DNA of 64,000 nucleotides from Syngnathus acus (taxonomy: Eukaryota; Chordata; Actinopteri; Syngnathiformes; Syngnathidae): the NCBI RefSeq assembly GCF_901709675.1, contig NC_051089.1, forward strand, positions 14,683,976 to 14,747,975, written 5' to 3'. Below the pieces are notes generated by a model. That model saw nothing but the letters and a program-made list of their open reading frames with translations. It had not been told where the DNA came from and did not search any database. This document shows, piece by piece, positions 36,085-49,624 of this stretch. Within the stretch, counting starts at the first letter, position 1; the number at the start of each line of letters is the position of its first letter. Both the position numbers and the translations under genes were made by a program.

Positions 36085-36740
36085 TAAATGATCTCAATGG
36101 AACTGCTCCGTAACAATCAAATTGACATCGAAGGCCCGGTATCCCTCTCCCCACCCCAACCGCCACACCCTTAGATGGGAGTTTGCTGGACTTGGGGAAT
36201 GCAAAGACTCAAGTACCCTGCGGAGTCCCATGGGGGCTACTCTGGAAGTGTGGTGCGCCAAAACCCCTGATACTGGCCGCTCGAACAATAAGTCAGATCT
36301 GTTTCCAACAAGGGATGGACTCTGCCAAGGCTTTCCCTTGTCATGCATTTTGTTCATAACCTTCACAGACAGAACATTTGGACGCAGCTGAGACTTTGAG
36401 GGGGTACAATTTAGTGACCTCAGTATTGCGTCTGTGCTTTATGTAGATGATGTCGTTCTGTTGGCTCTAACAAGTCACGATTTGTAACTGGAACGGTTTG
36501 CAGTTGATTGAAAATCACTATCAACGGTTCCAAATCCAAGACCATGGTTCTCACTCCTCAGTTGGAAAAGGGTAGAGTGTCTTGTCTGCATCTGGGATGA
36601 GAAACGGCTTTAAGTGAGAGTTTTAGAGGTCTTGTTCACTAGTGACAAAAGATTCGACGGATCAGTTCAACATGTGCAGTCGTGCTACCCCCACAAGCCA
36701 ATCCCAGATAAGGGGAAGATGATGTGATGGATGAATGGCT
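36085..36740 (+). mobile_element. Non-LTR retrotransposon (LINE) reverse-transcriptase remnant
   Basis: Broken frames encode CQGFPLSCILFITFTDR, then in another frame VLYVDDVVLLA with the YVDD catalytic box at 36440-36451. These match the core of LINE reverse transcriptases. There are stops and at least one frameshift between the two parts. It ends near GATGGATGAATGG, a typical 3' tail. It is inactive, and the clade was not assigned. A minus-strand reading frame of 90 aa across it is a shadow. Confidence 0.7.
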
Positions 36741-37068
36741 CATTGTTTTTTTTAATCAGACGATCAGGCGAACACATATTTAATCAAATGAGGTACGGAA
36801 ATTAGATTAATCTTGACACCCAGAGAAGGCATTGCATAAATTTGATATCAATGTGATTTGTACCCTTCTTATTTCATTTACAAAAATTAGTCAAACTGAA
36901 AATGGAATAAAAGTAAGAACATAAATGACAATTTAAAATAATTTTATACTGTAAAAATTATATGACTATACTTTATAAATGATATCACTAATCATATAAC
37001 GCATGAGATTAATGTGCAGGTGGAACAGTGTGTCGTGTGGTTAGCACATCTGCCAATATCTCACTAAT

Positions 37069-37203
37069 ATTAAAAGAGCACACAATTTACAGTTTTGATA
37101 TTTTAACAGGAAACATTGAGTTGACACATGATTTGCCTTCACGGGCTACTTAAGACGATGTGGCGGGCCAAATCTGGTCCCCGGGCCTTGAGTTTGACAC
37201 CTG
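37069..37203 (-). mobile_element. hAT-like short element, truncated copy B
   Basis: Holds only the 5' third of the copy A family in reverse: GGCGGGCCAAATCTGGT, then CCGGGCCTTGAGTTTGACACCTG at the end. It is more diverged than copies A and E. Confidence 0.7.
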
Positions 37204-40200
37204 TGGTCTAACGGATTTGGGATTGAATCTTATCTTGGGCTTTTCTGGATGGAGTTTCTAGGTTTACGTGCATTAATACATTGACCAACGGCTTAAAAGA
37301 ATACAGTTAGGGTTAATTGAAGACTAGACTAGTGTTGTAATTGGCAGCCTGTTTGAGTTTTAGTCTAGTCTTTGCATCAAGCTGTCAATTTAGTATTTAT
37401 TATTTTTAGTCATGTTCATACTCTTTTAAGTGTAGTCAAGTTTTAGTCGACTAAAAGTATGAGCATTTTAGTCATTCTCATTTTAGTCAGAATTGTTAAT
37501 GACTATTTTAGTGATGACATTTTCGTCTTGTTTTAGTCACTTACGTATAATTGATTACGTTTTTAGCCAAGGTGGCAAATTCAGATCCTGAAAGTAATCG
37601 CTGCCACACTTTGGCTTTTGCCACAAATGCTTCGAATCAATCGGAAGTTCAATCACCTGCCCTGTGGGTAAAAGCGAAGTTTTTACTTTCTGAACCTGGA
37701 TTTACTTACCTCTGCATTTTAGTCATGCCTAGTCTAGTTTTAGTCGACAAAAACTGATGACTTTTTTTCTAGCTTTAGCCAATTTTTTATTTTATTTTTG
37801 ACTCTTTTTAGAAATGCAATTCGAATAATCTAGTATAAATCTTAAAAGAAGCATAGATGGAAGTAACTTTTTCCTTTAGCCAAATCCAATTGGTATCTAA
37901 GGTAAGGCACCTTACATCCATTTCAGACATGGAAGACGCTGTGTTTTATTCTCCATCATATTTTACCAACCATGTTAAATAAAATACCATCACATTGAGT
38001 GTATCATGTTCTTTTGAGACATTTTGAAAAATCCCAAATAAAAGGGAACTTGAGGATCACTTTTCATCTCAACAATTCCAACCATAAACATATTTGAACG
38101 TATCCTTCCTGTGAAAGAACTGTGAGCGACCACAAAAATGTCTCAACTCTCCAAATATCACAAGTATCACAAGATTTATAAGAACTTGCAACAGAACCGT
38201 TTTGAAAGTGTCTGTGCGCACCGGTAGAATGGATGCTCCAACAAAATGTTCGCAAATACTGCCACATCTTATGATAACTTGACAGTGAATTTTCACATTC
38301 AACACATGTGCAGACATGGACAGTGACAAATTCAAGACATTTTTTAAATGAGTGTGCACTGACATATGGATGATTGTAGCCTTCATGCCAAATCCGGACA
38401 CACACGCAGTTGACATCTGGTTAACATCCTTGGAGAAAGTCCCTGTCATGACTACCCCGTATGCCAGAATTCCCTAACTTCTGGTCAAATGTTTTTGCAG
38501 AAACAGAGAGTGCCTGGACCATGTCACCATTTTACCAAATACCTCAATTATACAGACGACCTTAAATTAAATCAACTTTGATTGCCATTTCACATGAATA
38601 ACATGGAACTGCGTTTATGTCTTCCCCACCCATCTCTCTCTGTCCTATTGCTGTTGAATTGCTATGTATGTACATGTTGTTGTGCTGCAGGTTTGTCATG
38701 TCTGGATGTGGTGAGTGACTGAGGGAGTCTGCAGATTATCCGGGGCCAGGCATCTCGATTGAGCCTGAAGAGCCTTTTAGCCAATGCGGGTCCCTGACAT
38801 CATGTATGCAATTGACCGCTGTATCATTTAACCCTTTGCACGCACAGAAAGTGACATCCAGTCAAGAGGAGTATCAGAGGCGCATGGACTTTATCCTAGT
38901 ATGACCAGAGCTGTGTTTTCCACAACAGGTCTCTATGTGTATGTGCTCTTTTGGTGTACCGTATTTGTAATCCACGGCACTACCTGAGGAGTGAGGACCA
39001 TTTTACAATGCAGTCTTGGTCGTTTTGCAATACACCACTGTAAAGTAGACGATGTTTTAAAGTTGAAAACAATTGGGGTTTATTTGAAAAATACAAGCAT
39101 TAAAATGAAGCAGAAAAATCGACAGGAAAAACTCGATCATTTCAATTTCTAAACAATTTCAAACAACTCTGACTACAACAATGTCAAGAAGAGATTTTGT
39201 AGAGCAAGAGAGAAAGCATGTGCTTAACATTTGAGGCATTTCAGTAAATTATGTAGTAAAAGCTGCAGATCAAGGAGTACTGGAGGTGGTGTGACCATGC
39301 ATTCATTATGAAGCAACATGATGTTATTTGGAGAACTCAACAACGTCATGATGAAAGTACAACTCAATGGACTAAAATTAGTTAAATGAGATGTTTAGCT
39401 CTTTTTCTGAATGTGTTTGCGATTCCCCTTGCTGTCATGCATCAACAAATAACTACGCAGTGCACATACTGTATGCAGCAGTTTCACTACCAAACTTAAG
39501 GCAGCCAAGTTTAGTCGTTGAAGTTATTAGTGTTGCTTTGCTTTGATATTTAAATCCTCTTGTTTCTTTGTGATGCTTTTTCAGTTTATGTGTTGTTGTT
39601 TTTTTTGGGCGGGGGTAGGGGGGGGGGCTTTTATAGCCAACAGTGGCCTTTAATTCATTCTATTTATTACTATTTAGTATATTTAATTTATGAATCCATA
39701 ATATCCCATTGGGTTGAGGAAGACTTTTATAGCTACCCACGTGAATTGGGAGTCAGAGGGTACACTTGAGGTCAGAGGGTACAGGATATTTATAGTTTCC
39801 TCCTGTCAGTGAAGAGACCAGAATGGCTTTCACTCTTCACACAAAGTGCATTCACATCCCCAATTTGGCTTGAAAACGTGGAATCCTGGAAAACCTCTTT
39901 AAAATGACCCCCAAAAAGTTTCCATTCAGAAATGTCAACTAATCAAGCGGAACTTAACATCATGTACCTAACGTTAGCGTGCGTAAGCATCTTTGGCCAA
40001 AGCGAAATATCATTTATAATTCAAGTCGACATAATTTTGTTTCAGTGCACTCCAGGACAAAAAGCCCCCAGGACTGAATAATTTGAATGACCTTGTAGAT
40101 GCAATCAAGAGCTCCGTGTCCTCCAGCGGTTGACTTGCTTTTGTTCCACAAGACCATCTTAAGCTTTTGTCTTTGCAGCTAGCTTGACAAACTAAACAAA

Positions 40201-40955
40201 GAAAAGCAAAGTTGGAGCGGTGATTAGAAAAATCAACAAATCCTCAACAAGACATGAGCATATGAGGATCCAGACCTCCTGGCCTCAGATTAGCTTCTTT
40301 GGAAAGGGTGAGTGAGTCAAAATGTTTGAGGAACCAAAAGTGAATGTTTGATATGGAATGTGTAGACCAGAGATGTTTGATCTGCTATCGTAAAATCGGC
40401 CCTTCTCTCCAGTAACTCGATCACACTGTCATAGCAATATTACTTCTGTTTTCTTTTAATTACACGGCCACTCTCTGAGTACTCATGCCAAACATGGTTT
40501 GGTGTTAAGTCAACAGATCCACTCTTTGAGAGAAGCTACATGAAGTTCAAATGGTTCATAATTTTTGACCGAAGGAGATAGTAGCAACTGCCATTCAGCA
40601 CAATAGTGATGACGTCAGAAAAATCTGAACTAAAGAGGCAAAGGGGTGGAAAAGATGCATCAGGAACAAATGAGTGTTGGAATACACGTGTATGCCCATC
40701 ACTGAGCCCAACATGATAAAAAGCAACTCGCAATCCCATGCGACTCATTCTAGTTGTGTATTTGCTTATCGATTTCGGCTTGTACATTGTCACCATTCAT
40801 TACAATTTCATTTCATGCAGTTATCACCTGACTTGGCAAAATGGGAAACAATTCTGCTTATCTAGTCCCGCCTTGATTTCAACCAAGGATTTACATTGAC
40901 TAAGTCAATAATTCTATTGTAATTCTATTATTTTATTATGTTACTTATGATGCCA
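37204..40955. other. Intergenic, no gene seen
   Basis: No exon set or RNA gene was recognised. A 126-aa minus-strand frame near 38069-38449 has no domain and no supporting splice context. A poly-G run lies near 39607-39630. One perfect CRE octamer occurs just upstream of this region's right flank at 40610-40617. Confidence 0.4.
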
Positions 40956-40990
40956 CAAAACAAAACAAAACAAAACAAAACAAAACAAAA
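40956..40990. repeat. (CAAAA)n microsatellite
   Basis: Seven consecutive CAAAA units. Confidence 0.95.
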
Positions 40991-41320
40991 CTGACATTGT
41001 ATACAACAATAACAATGTAGTTAATTTTTTGTCCACGTGTCCGAATGATCAGGATTCTTGAGAGTTCATGAGAGTCTTTATGAGTTTTTCAGTGTCCTTT
41101 TGTCCTTTCCAGTCTTGAAAGTTCTGGTTTTGCATGTTTCGGTAAAATGTTTTGTGAGTTCTCTTGCACTTTTGCGATTTTATATGAACAAGTAAACAAT
41201 TTGTTTCTCTTGCCTTAGGATTTTCTGTTTCATCTTACACAATGTAAACTGAATTATAAAAATGTACCTACAAGTATTTTTTCCCCCACCCGTACTACAC
41301 TAATAAATATGCCACTAACG

Positions 41321-41398
41321 ATATAATATAATATAATATAATATAATATAATATAATATAATATAATATAATATAATATAATATAATATAATATAATA
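41321..41398. repeat. (TATAA)n pentanucleotide microsatellite
   Basis: About 15 perfect five-base units, 78 bp, made only of A and T. Confidence 0.96.
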
Positions 41399-43272
41399 GA
41401 AATTAATGCCTTAAAGAGCAGCAGTTCACACATTCAAACAAAAAGTAGAAATAAATGAATGTATGACATTACTAAAGCCAGAAGTGACAATTGGTATATG
41501 ATTGTTTTTTATTACCTAATTTCCCGCATTAATGCCTCACTTGGGATGGTAATAGGCCTACATTGTTATGAAACCATATTCTTTTTCTTGGTGCAAAGCT
41601 TATAAAAGCTCCATTAGCCTGCTTCTGTAATGTTGCCCATTTTCAAAATGTGAGCTATGTTTCCTTGTCTCTATTCATTTTATGCGGGCGGGTGATGGAT
41701 GCATAAGTGCCATGGCTCGGCACACCCGTACATGCCTCTGCCTAATTGTCCTTCCCTTCCCACACATCGCGTGCATCAGTCCAGATCAGACAACGTGTGC
41801 AGCGCAGACACGCCGAGACTTTACACATATGTGAGAACCACTTTCAGATCTGTGTAAAGTTTCACTGTGAACTGCTTAAAGATGTGTGTAACTGTACAGA
41901 TGGTGCTGAATAGGATGGGGGGGAGCACTCGCATATCAAAAGAGAGTCATGATGATCATAGCGGCGTATTAGTAACCAAGCAAATGGCGCTTGAAGTTTT
42001 CAAGGTAACATTACAGTTGTTAAATTGTGGTGACAGGCTTTCAAGGATTGTTTTGAATGATATCCCCTCGAGGCCCTCCAAAGTGAAGCGAATATCTAAC
42101 CGAGGTGTTCATTAGAAGGGAACAATTTATTTGACAAATCTAAAAGCAAACCTTCCAGCAGTGTTTTAAGAGAAATCAATACAGTTTTAAAGGCAACTAG
42201 GCAATTACATGCAATTGATATATGCTCAGGGGCCTACTTGCCAAAATGAAAATGCTACACGAGTCCTTGGATTAGTTTCCAAGCAAAATACCACGTGTGA
42301 ATAAGTGCACAGCTCTCTCATTTTGAAAATAATGACAAGATCTGCAAATTGTCTAATATGAACAGTAAATCTTAGAGATTTACCTTCTGGGAGAATCAAA
42401 GAAACAGCTCAAACATAATTTTAGTCATTTGCAGTCGACTGTGGCAATTTCCAGCCATTTTCGCCTGCTTTTGTCAAAGGGCCAGACACTCTGCACAGCT
42501 ATTTTCTGTCTGGGCTTAGTTTGAAATGTAACAGCAATCAACCACAACAAGATTTCTGAGGCCGAGCGTTCATCCTTTTAAAGTCCCACCAAACGTGAGT
42601 CGTTGTAAGAATTCCGGAGGACCATGCCAACTGCGGAGCCTCTTCCTCTCTCACAAGCTCTGCACGAAGGGCAATTTTCCTCCATTTGAACTTTGCAAAG
42701 CTGCCTCACCTGGAACCAATCAGTAACACAATCGAAGGGTCCCAACTTGAAAGCCCGGTCCTTCTCTTTGATAGTCTCTCGGTCTTGGTAGCCTGAACGA
42801 AGCTGGAAAAAGGCCTTTTGTAATCTGCACATATGAGAGAACCAGGGATTGAGACAAGTCTTCACCCATCAAAGTGAATTATGCAAATAATTGTGAAACA
42901 AAGCTCAGATACACTGTTTTCTTTGGCTGTCCTTTTCTGGGATGAGCATGGAATTTGGGCCGGTGTTTGGAAATTTTAACTGCTGGTGCCACCGTGTCAT
43001 GCACGACTTTACGATGAGTGCTCGGTACTCTTCTATTTTCTCTTGGTGTCACAACATTTGAGGTCATCTGAAACAATAGCCTCAATTTGGTTACTCTGTC
43101 ATTATACGAACCGCCAAGCAAAAGGTGGAAGTGGCCATTCGAAGCCATTCTTTCCCAGACGTTTACCCTACTTCTCATTGGAGAGTCAAGGAAGGCAATT
43201 CTCATTTAACGGTGAATTTATCCTTTGGTGGAGTGCTGAATAATACCTTATTTCCTTGACTTCACAAGTCAT

Positions 43273-43526
43273 CGGTGTCAAACTCAAGGCCCGGGGGCCA
43301 GATACGGCCCACCACATCATTTTATGTGGCCCGCGAAGACAAATTGTGGATCGACTTCATGTGCCAATACTAAATTAAAAACTGAGTTCACTTTTAAAAT
43401 AAAATAAAGTTATTGCTAGCAATTTTTATTTCCATTCATTTTTTAAAATATTTTAACTGTTTTGGCCCTCCGAAGGAAACTATGACTATGATGCGACCCG
43501 TGACAAAAATTTGTTTGACACCCCTG
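43273..43526 (+). mobile_element. hAT-like short element, copy C
   Basis: Same family and orientation as copy A: begins CGGTGTCAAACTCAAGG and ends TTGTTTGACACCCCTG. At 254 bp it is internally shorter than copy A. Confidence 0.75.
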
Positions 43527-44540
43527 TTATAAGTGCTCTCTCAAGTCAACAAGGCAGTTTTGGTTCGATGTCATCATGCCTGTTGTAAAAATAGCTGAGC
43601 TGTAATGGGACATGGGGATTTCCTTGGTATGTTATAGAAGTACTTAGTTGAGAATGATCAAACACGCCCATCATCATAGGGCAGATTCGGACCCAAACAT
43701 CAGAACTAACTGCAAGGAACTCATGCTGACCACTCCAGCGGACCAAATGTGGTTCTTGTGCCGTTCTTAGACTAGATTATTTACTACTTGACCCTGTCCA
43801 TGTGATTTCAATTGATTAATCATCAGAAATTAGATTAGCAGTCAATGAGCAGAGCCTGAATATTTTGTGTGATATGAAAAGGGCATTTGTTCTCTGAGCT
43901 GCTCACCCCAGTTGAAGACGTCACACCAAACTGTTCAGTTAGACCTTTAGTCTCCTACAAGCCATTTAAAAAGAAATCTTGATCTATCCATTTGAAAACA
44001 TGACACCCTGCACCGCTTGTCAGGCAATTGCCAAAATATTTTTGTGTAAATCTCCTGTTCCTGACATTTGTTTTGCTCACCATGAGTTTTAGAAACCATT
44101 TGTTTTTGTAGTAAGTAAGATAATTAAGTTAATATTAGAGAGAACAACAGCCCATTTTGGCCGGTCTGACGGAAAAGTCCAATCATTCCATTCTTTAATG
44201 GTTCTCACCATCCCATGCTGATAGAAATCAAATGTTTTTTTTTTTTTTAGCCTTTTTGACAGAATGGCAGGCTGTTGTTGTGGGACGATGGAAAAAGGAG
44301 GGAGGGAGGATTTGCTCTCTCAGATATTATATCTGAAAGAATTAGTCATTCTCATATCATTCCTAAAGGCAATGAATTGACGTCATGAGAAGAGTCATTC
44401 GTGTGAGTGCCCTCTCAAATGAAATGAAGAGCATGACTGTAATTAAGAGCCTTTAAAAGGCATTTTTCCCTGCATGCGAGGTTTTCGGGACATTCCAAGA
44501 TATTAGACTGGTGAGGGATTGCTTTGTGTTCCCTTGCCGC

Positions 44541-44560
44541 TGACCTTTGCGAGCAGGTCA
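44541..44560. promoter_or_regulatory. ER8 nuclear-receptor half-site pair
   Basis: TGACCT, eight bases, AGGTCA: two perfect consensus half-sites as an everted repeat with spacer 8, an arrangement reported to bind RAR/RXR. It lies about 10 kb before alx4, with a perfect CRE (44378-44385) and a TAATTA core nearby. Function is inferred from the motif only. Confidence 0.4.
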
Positions 44561-45418
44561 CTTGTGTTGGTCAATGACACTCTGCTGGGCTGCTCAGTGT
44601 CTTTGTAGCTCATCACACAGCCTTGTCACCAAAAGCGCCAATCTATTACTGACGAAAACATTGTGATGACTTTGTTAATTCATCCTCTTGAGAACCAAGT
44701 GTCCCTTTTATTTACAATGACCACTGTGCAATAAATTATAAAACAAAGTAAAGCTGGAGTAATCATGATTATCTGGTTCTAGAGTCTCAGTATCAAAAGC
44801 TCTGTATTGCTTCGCCACAAGGATCTCCTTAAGGCTTCTGGAAATACTTTCCAAGCCGACTTGGTTGGGACAGCGCTATCACTTGACAAACTGCTGTCGG
44901 TTCATTTTGAAGCCTCAATCCCTCAGAGACCTTATGGTTTATCAGTCGGCTTCTTCTCAGTGCTTCATACTACTGTTTTTTATTACAAACAAAATGATTT
45001 GCTGTGGTTTTGAATCGTTCAATGCAGTGTTGTTTTAAAAGTGCAGCCAATCAGCAGCCACTAAAAGATGATGAGTCTTCTGTAAATGCAAGTCATCCAC
45101 TAAACAAACAATTTTATGCCACTGTCTTGGCTACAAGTTTTAGTTCTAACTCCAAGAAATACACCACTGTGGATATTTCTTGACATCTGTGCACGTGTTC
45201 AGAAGCAGCCGTGCCCTTCGACCCTTGCCTGAACATCCCACATGCTGCTGTGTCCCTCTTCTCTGGAGTCTCGATGATGTCCAGCCGCCTGGGTTCGGAG
45301 GTCACAGTGATGACAGCGAGCACCTTGCTGTGGGACACTGCCCACCAAAATAAATACAAGGGGCTCAGATGCAGCCCCCCCACTGTCCCTCTCTGGAAGG
45401 CACAGAGTAAACTAGCCT

Positions 45419-45420
<2 letters not shown>

Positions 45421-45491
<71 letters not shown>
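45421..45491. repeat. (TC)n microsatellite
   Basis: Uninterrupted TC run of 71 bases. Confidence 0.97.
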
Positions 45492-45493
<2 letters not shown>

Positions 45494-46066
45494 CTGTTGT
45501 ACAATGACATTACGAGCATTCTTTTTGTAATTCAAATTATGTACAACCGCAGGTATGTTGTGTATTTGTATTTTAGCCAAGAGCAAAACCAGGAATAGTC
45601 TAATTCTCTTACTCCCCAGACTCTATTTACTTCTGGATTCCTACAGTTCAGTCTCCTGGCAATATCACGGTTGGAAAATCATGAATAGTGAAAACCATGC
45701 CAAATACATTATGGTTTTATATCTGCTTTCATTTTGAAGTCTTATGGTAAGCAATTGAAATTCTAGTAACCAGATTGGTGCAAATATGAGGCGCTGGTGA
45801 TCTCGATAATCTCACTGTCGCACAAAAGAGCGCACAGTGTTTTGTAAATTAAAGAGCGTGGCTGCCAGTGCACATTAATCTTGTTCTGAAAGAATGACTA
45901 GACCGTCAACTCTTGGCAGAAATATCCCCTCAGTGGCTAACCAGACCTTCACAGAAGACATTCCAAGTGACAGTCACTTGCACACAACTGTCACACAACT
46001 GTCAGCCTTGTAGACATGAGACTATCTTAGCAGTGTAGAATTTCTTTACGTTAGTGGCGATGGGTC

Positions 46067-46160
46067 TGGGGTATACCCTGCCTCTCGCCCTAAGTCAGCT
46101 GGCATCAGCTCCAGCTCAACAATGACTTGGAAAACGATAAGTGACGGGAATTGGATGGCT
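46067..46160 (+). repeat. SINE/LINE 3' tail fragment
   Basis: GGGGTATACCCTGCCTCTCG and the following AAGTCAGCTGGCATCAGCTCCAGC resemble the 3' tail found on many teleost SINEs and their partner LINEs. It ends near GAATTGGATGG. Confidence 0.55.
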
Positions 46161-46895
46161 ACCCAAACTTTTTATGAGTGCAAATCATCACTTCAGTATG
46201 TTTTGTCAGGGTCCTCAGCACTTTAGAGACTAATGAAGCATGAGAAGTGGCAGGATTTGAAAGAATTCCACTTCAAGACTAAAAACCTGTCTCGGACAAA
46301 AAGTACATATTCCATGTAAAGTGATCCTGTTCAGTAGTGAGAACCATCAGTTAAATGCATCAATTATTGACCCCCAAAAAAAACAACAACTCGCATTCCC
46401 ATACAATCTCTTCACAACTAGAGCGTTTGGAATGGATTACCAGTATGACTCTTGAAAATCTTCTGAGCTGTGGCACCTCTTTTGAAAACGTCCTTTCTTT
46501 CGCCAAAATTCTGTTGTCATACCAACAGCCAAAAAGACTTGTTTTCCATTTTGTTAGGCCTCGTGTACACAAGGCCTTAGATACTTTTTGCAACTGCATG
46601 CTCAATACAGATTTTTGGACACAATCTGATTTTTTTGAGGTGTAAGCATTCGCATTATATATTGAATGTGTGTCAGTCTGTCTAGTGTGTGATGACATCT
46701 ACGTGCCCAGAAGATGAGATGACTTCACTCACGAGTCACAATGTAGTGTTTACAAAAAAGTAAATAACTTGGTTTACAAGCAGTCAACAACCCTTTAAAA
46801 CCCAAAATATTGGTAGTAATTAGGGTTTAAAAAGCCATAAAACATGCAAAGCAGAATGTGCTCTTACTCAGATTTTTAAAATTCCAAATAAGACC

Positions 46896-47066
46896 ATTCA
46901 TGCTCACAATCACACCTATGCACAACTTTGGAGTAGTCAATCGGCCTACCTTGCATGCTTTTGGAATGTGGGAGGAAACTGGAGTACCTGGAGGAAACCC
47001 ATGCAGGCACAGGGAGAACATGCAAACAAGGAAGCCTGAAGCCAGACACTCTGAACTGTGAGGCAG
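46896..47066 (-). repeat. tRNA-derived SINE body, minus strand
   Basis: The reverse complement reads AGCACGTCTGCCTCACAGTTC and later GCATGTTCTCCCTGTGCCTG and TTTCCTCCAGGTACTCCAG. This is the central body of a SINE family widespread in fish. The tRNA head is missing or degraded. Confidence 0.65.
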
Positions 47067-48174
47067 ACGTGCTAAAAGAATTCAAATAATTATGTTGACA
47101 TACAGCTGCTGTTTAGCTAAACTTTAAATTCACTTGCGAAGCTTCACAATGGATCACAAATGTTTGTTGACCGTTTTTTAGAACGGTGCACTGAAAAAGA
47201 AAACGAAGCTCTGTCCACTGTACAAAACCTTTCAAGACGCTTTGGGGTTGTTAGTCACTCGTCATTTTTTCCACTCTATTTTGGACCAATGACAACATTT
47301 TCCTCTATTAGTTATTCATAAAAATACAGTAATTGTGCTGGGGTTTAGTTACCCTGCCTTGAAGCATCTGGACAAATACAGAGTGGTAAGGAGGGGGACA
47401 ACAAATTACTGGACTTTTGTGTAATTTATTCTGAATACACTACCCTCGAGATTGCAGCCTGCAACCTATTTGCACTGCATCTTCCCTTAGAAGTGGTTGG
47501 AACTGGCTGAGCTGCCAGTGGCTCTGGAGTCTTTTCATAGCAGCTTACTGAGTGGAATAGTATCCCACACTGCTTTGCTTACCACATGGAGACCCTTAAA
47601 CATGTAAACATCTCAGTTTTATTGACGGTGCAAATTATTTGACTTCAGAAGCACGTACAGCGGTTCACCTAAATGAAAACGCTGTTGATATAAACACTTC
47701 TACCCACACGTTTTGATAAAAGGGTTTAATCGTAATGGGAGTTATTACAGGTCGATGTATTTCATGCAGGTTCTCCCTCAGCGCTGGTGTGAATGTTATC
47801 ATAAGTGGTTATGGTTGTTTGCACCTTTCAGGATTCAGTGCATCTTTCTGCCATGACATGCCATTTAAACTTTTTTTTTTCCCATATCCTACTTGTGTGC
47901 CAAATTTTCCATGCACTAGTCCTCGCTAGTGAGATAATTGAGCACTCTTGTAGAATGACAATTCACTAGTAGAGGAACTAGATGTTTGAAGTTAGGCAAA
48001 AAAGTGTGATTGTCGCAGTGCAAACTATACTAGTGCTGCTCGTGACATTGTTGAATTCTACTGGTTATGTTTGGGTATTATTTACATTTTGCAGAACATT
48101 TGAATAAGTTAATGACAGTGGTTGAACTTGCAGGGATGTGGTTTTAGTCCCCAGATGACTTGTGCGTGTGACTG

Positions 48175-48290
48175 TAGTTGTTTGAATGTGCTCTGTGATT
48201 AAATGGTGACCAGTCCAGCTCATTGTCTGTAAGCTGGGATAGACTCCAGGAAAGGGTAAGTTGTGTAGAAAATGAATGGGTGGAGAATCT
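48175..48290 (+). repeat. SINE/LINE 3' tail fragment
   Basis: GTGATTAAATGGTGACCAGT, then AAGCTGGGATAGACTCCAGG and a final GAAAATGAATGGGTGG, match the same fish SINE tail as 46067-46160. Confidence 0.55.
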
Positions 48291-49314
48291 GCTTTAAGCA
48301 ATACATCACAGGATTTTTTTTTTAATGCATGTAAATGCAAGAAAACTTATAGTGGCCAGCAAATAGCTTGTATTTTGTTAGCTCCGAGTGGACTAGATGT
48401 TCCTTACTTTGTAACATTCTGGGGTGCGAAATGATTCAAGGATTTGTCACCATGGAAATATATGCCCCCTAGAGGGCTGGAAGCAACTTTGGGTGACATC
48501 AGAGGAGTTTTTCCTGGATGTTTTGAAAGTGCTGTGATCTTCTGGTGAAGTCGTGACAATGGTGATCTCTATTGCTTTTCGGTGCATGATCTCATCTTTG
48601 ATCTTCTCGTGGAAAAATTCCTGCTTTTCAGAATCATTAAGTGTTGAGAGTTAGATAAATAATAGCTTCCTGAACAAGACACACATTTTATTCTTTTGTT
48701 AATCCAAACCCAAGTGTATTTTCTTGTAGCAGAATAAGATTGGTGTGAAGATTTGATTCTCTTACAATGCAATACTTCTTGTGTGTTCCTCTTAAACTGG
48801 TGTCTGGTTTGCTTACAACCAAATTGAAATTGTCAAAATGTTACAGACTGCCACAAGAAATGGATCTTTTTGTTATGATACACACTAACTCTTTCCAAGG
48901 CCGTAGAATTCTCAGAGAGCGATGAAGCTGGCGACAGACGTTGATGACTGCTTCACTTTGGATGTCGTACAAGCTGTGACGTGCCGTCAATATGATGAAG
49001 AAACAGAATGCTTTCAACTGATCATATCAGTGAGGGAACGATCCCGCCGTCACCCACAGACCAGAGATGGTGACATGTGGGAAGCATTTTTCAAATCCTA
49101 ATAAACTTTCATCTTTGAAACTTTATCGTGAGAGGTGGGATGGGCTTGGCAGCAATGCTTCCAGGATTTCTGCTGTGTGACTGTAGTGTTGTCATGGAGA
49201 CACTAAAGGCACATAGGGAAAACTCTTGAAACTCTTGGTCTTGTATCAAGTTCTAATTGCATACATTATGCCAGAATGCTGAGCTTGTGATGAACTATGA
49301 ACTATTAGGGCATA

Positions 49315-49511
49315 TGTGTCAAACTCAAGGCCCGGGGAACAGATATGGCCTGCCATATCATTTTATGTGGCCCACAAAGACAAATTTTGCATCGGCTTTG
49401 TGTCATTACCAAAATTACAAATTGTCTTCACTTTTAAAAAAAAAAACTAGAAATATTGCTTGCAATTTTTATTACAATTAATCTTTTTAAGAAATTTGAA
49501 CAGTTTTTACG
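49315..49511 (+). mobile_element. hAT-like short element, 5' part, copy D
   Basis: Begins TGTGTCAAACTCAAGGCC and follows the copy A sequence through GAACAGTTTTTACGAG, then stops. Its 3' half is replaced by a fragment of a different element. Confidence 0.65.
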
Positions 49512-49624
49512 AGAGTTAAAATAACATGTGAAATGATATAATGTGTTAATAATTTCCTGAATATAAATTGCACCCCCGGCTAAACTATGAAAAAAACTGC
49601 GACTTATAGTCTGGGAAATACGGT
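49512..49624 (+). mobile_element. 3' fragment of the nucb2-intron transposon family
   Basis: The stretch AACATGTGAAATG through GCGACTTATAGTCTGGGAAATACGGTA matches the right-hand end of the element at 22473-23120, including its terminal repeat. It is joined directly to hAT copy D. Confidence 0.6.

Noticed and set aside
36094-36366. 90-aa minus-strand frame
   Set aside because: It lies antisense to the LINE remnant, whose plus strand carries the recognisable reverse-transcriptase motifs.
38064-38449. Two overlapping minus-strand frames of 113 and 126 aa
   Set aside because: No recognisable domain, low-complexity-free but unsupported by splice or promoter context; likely chance.
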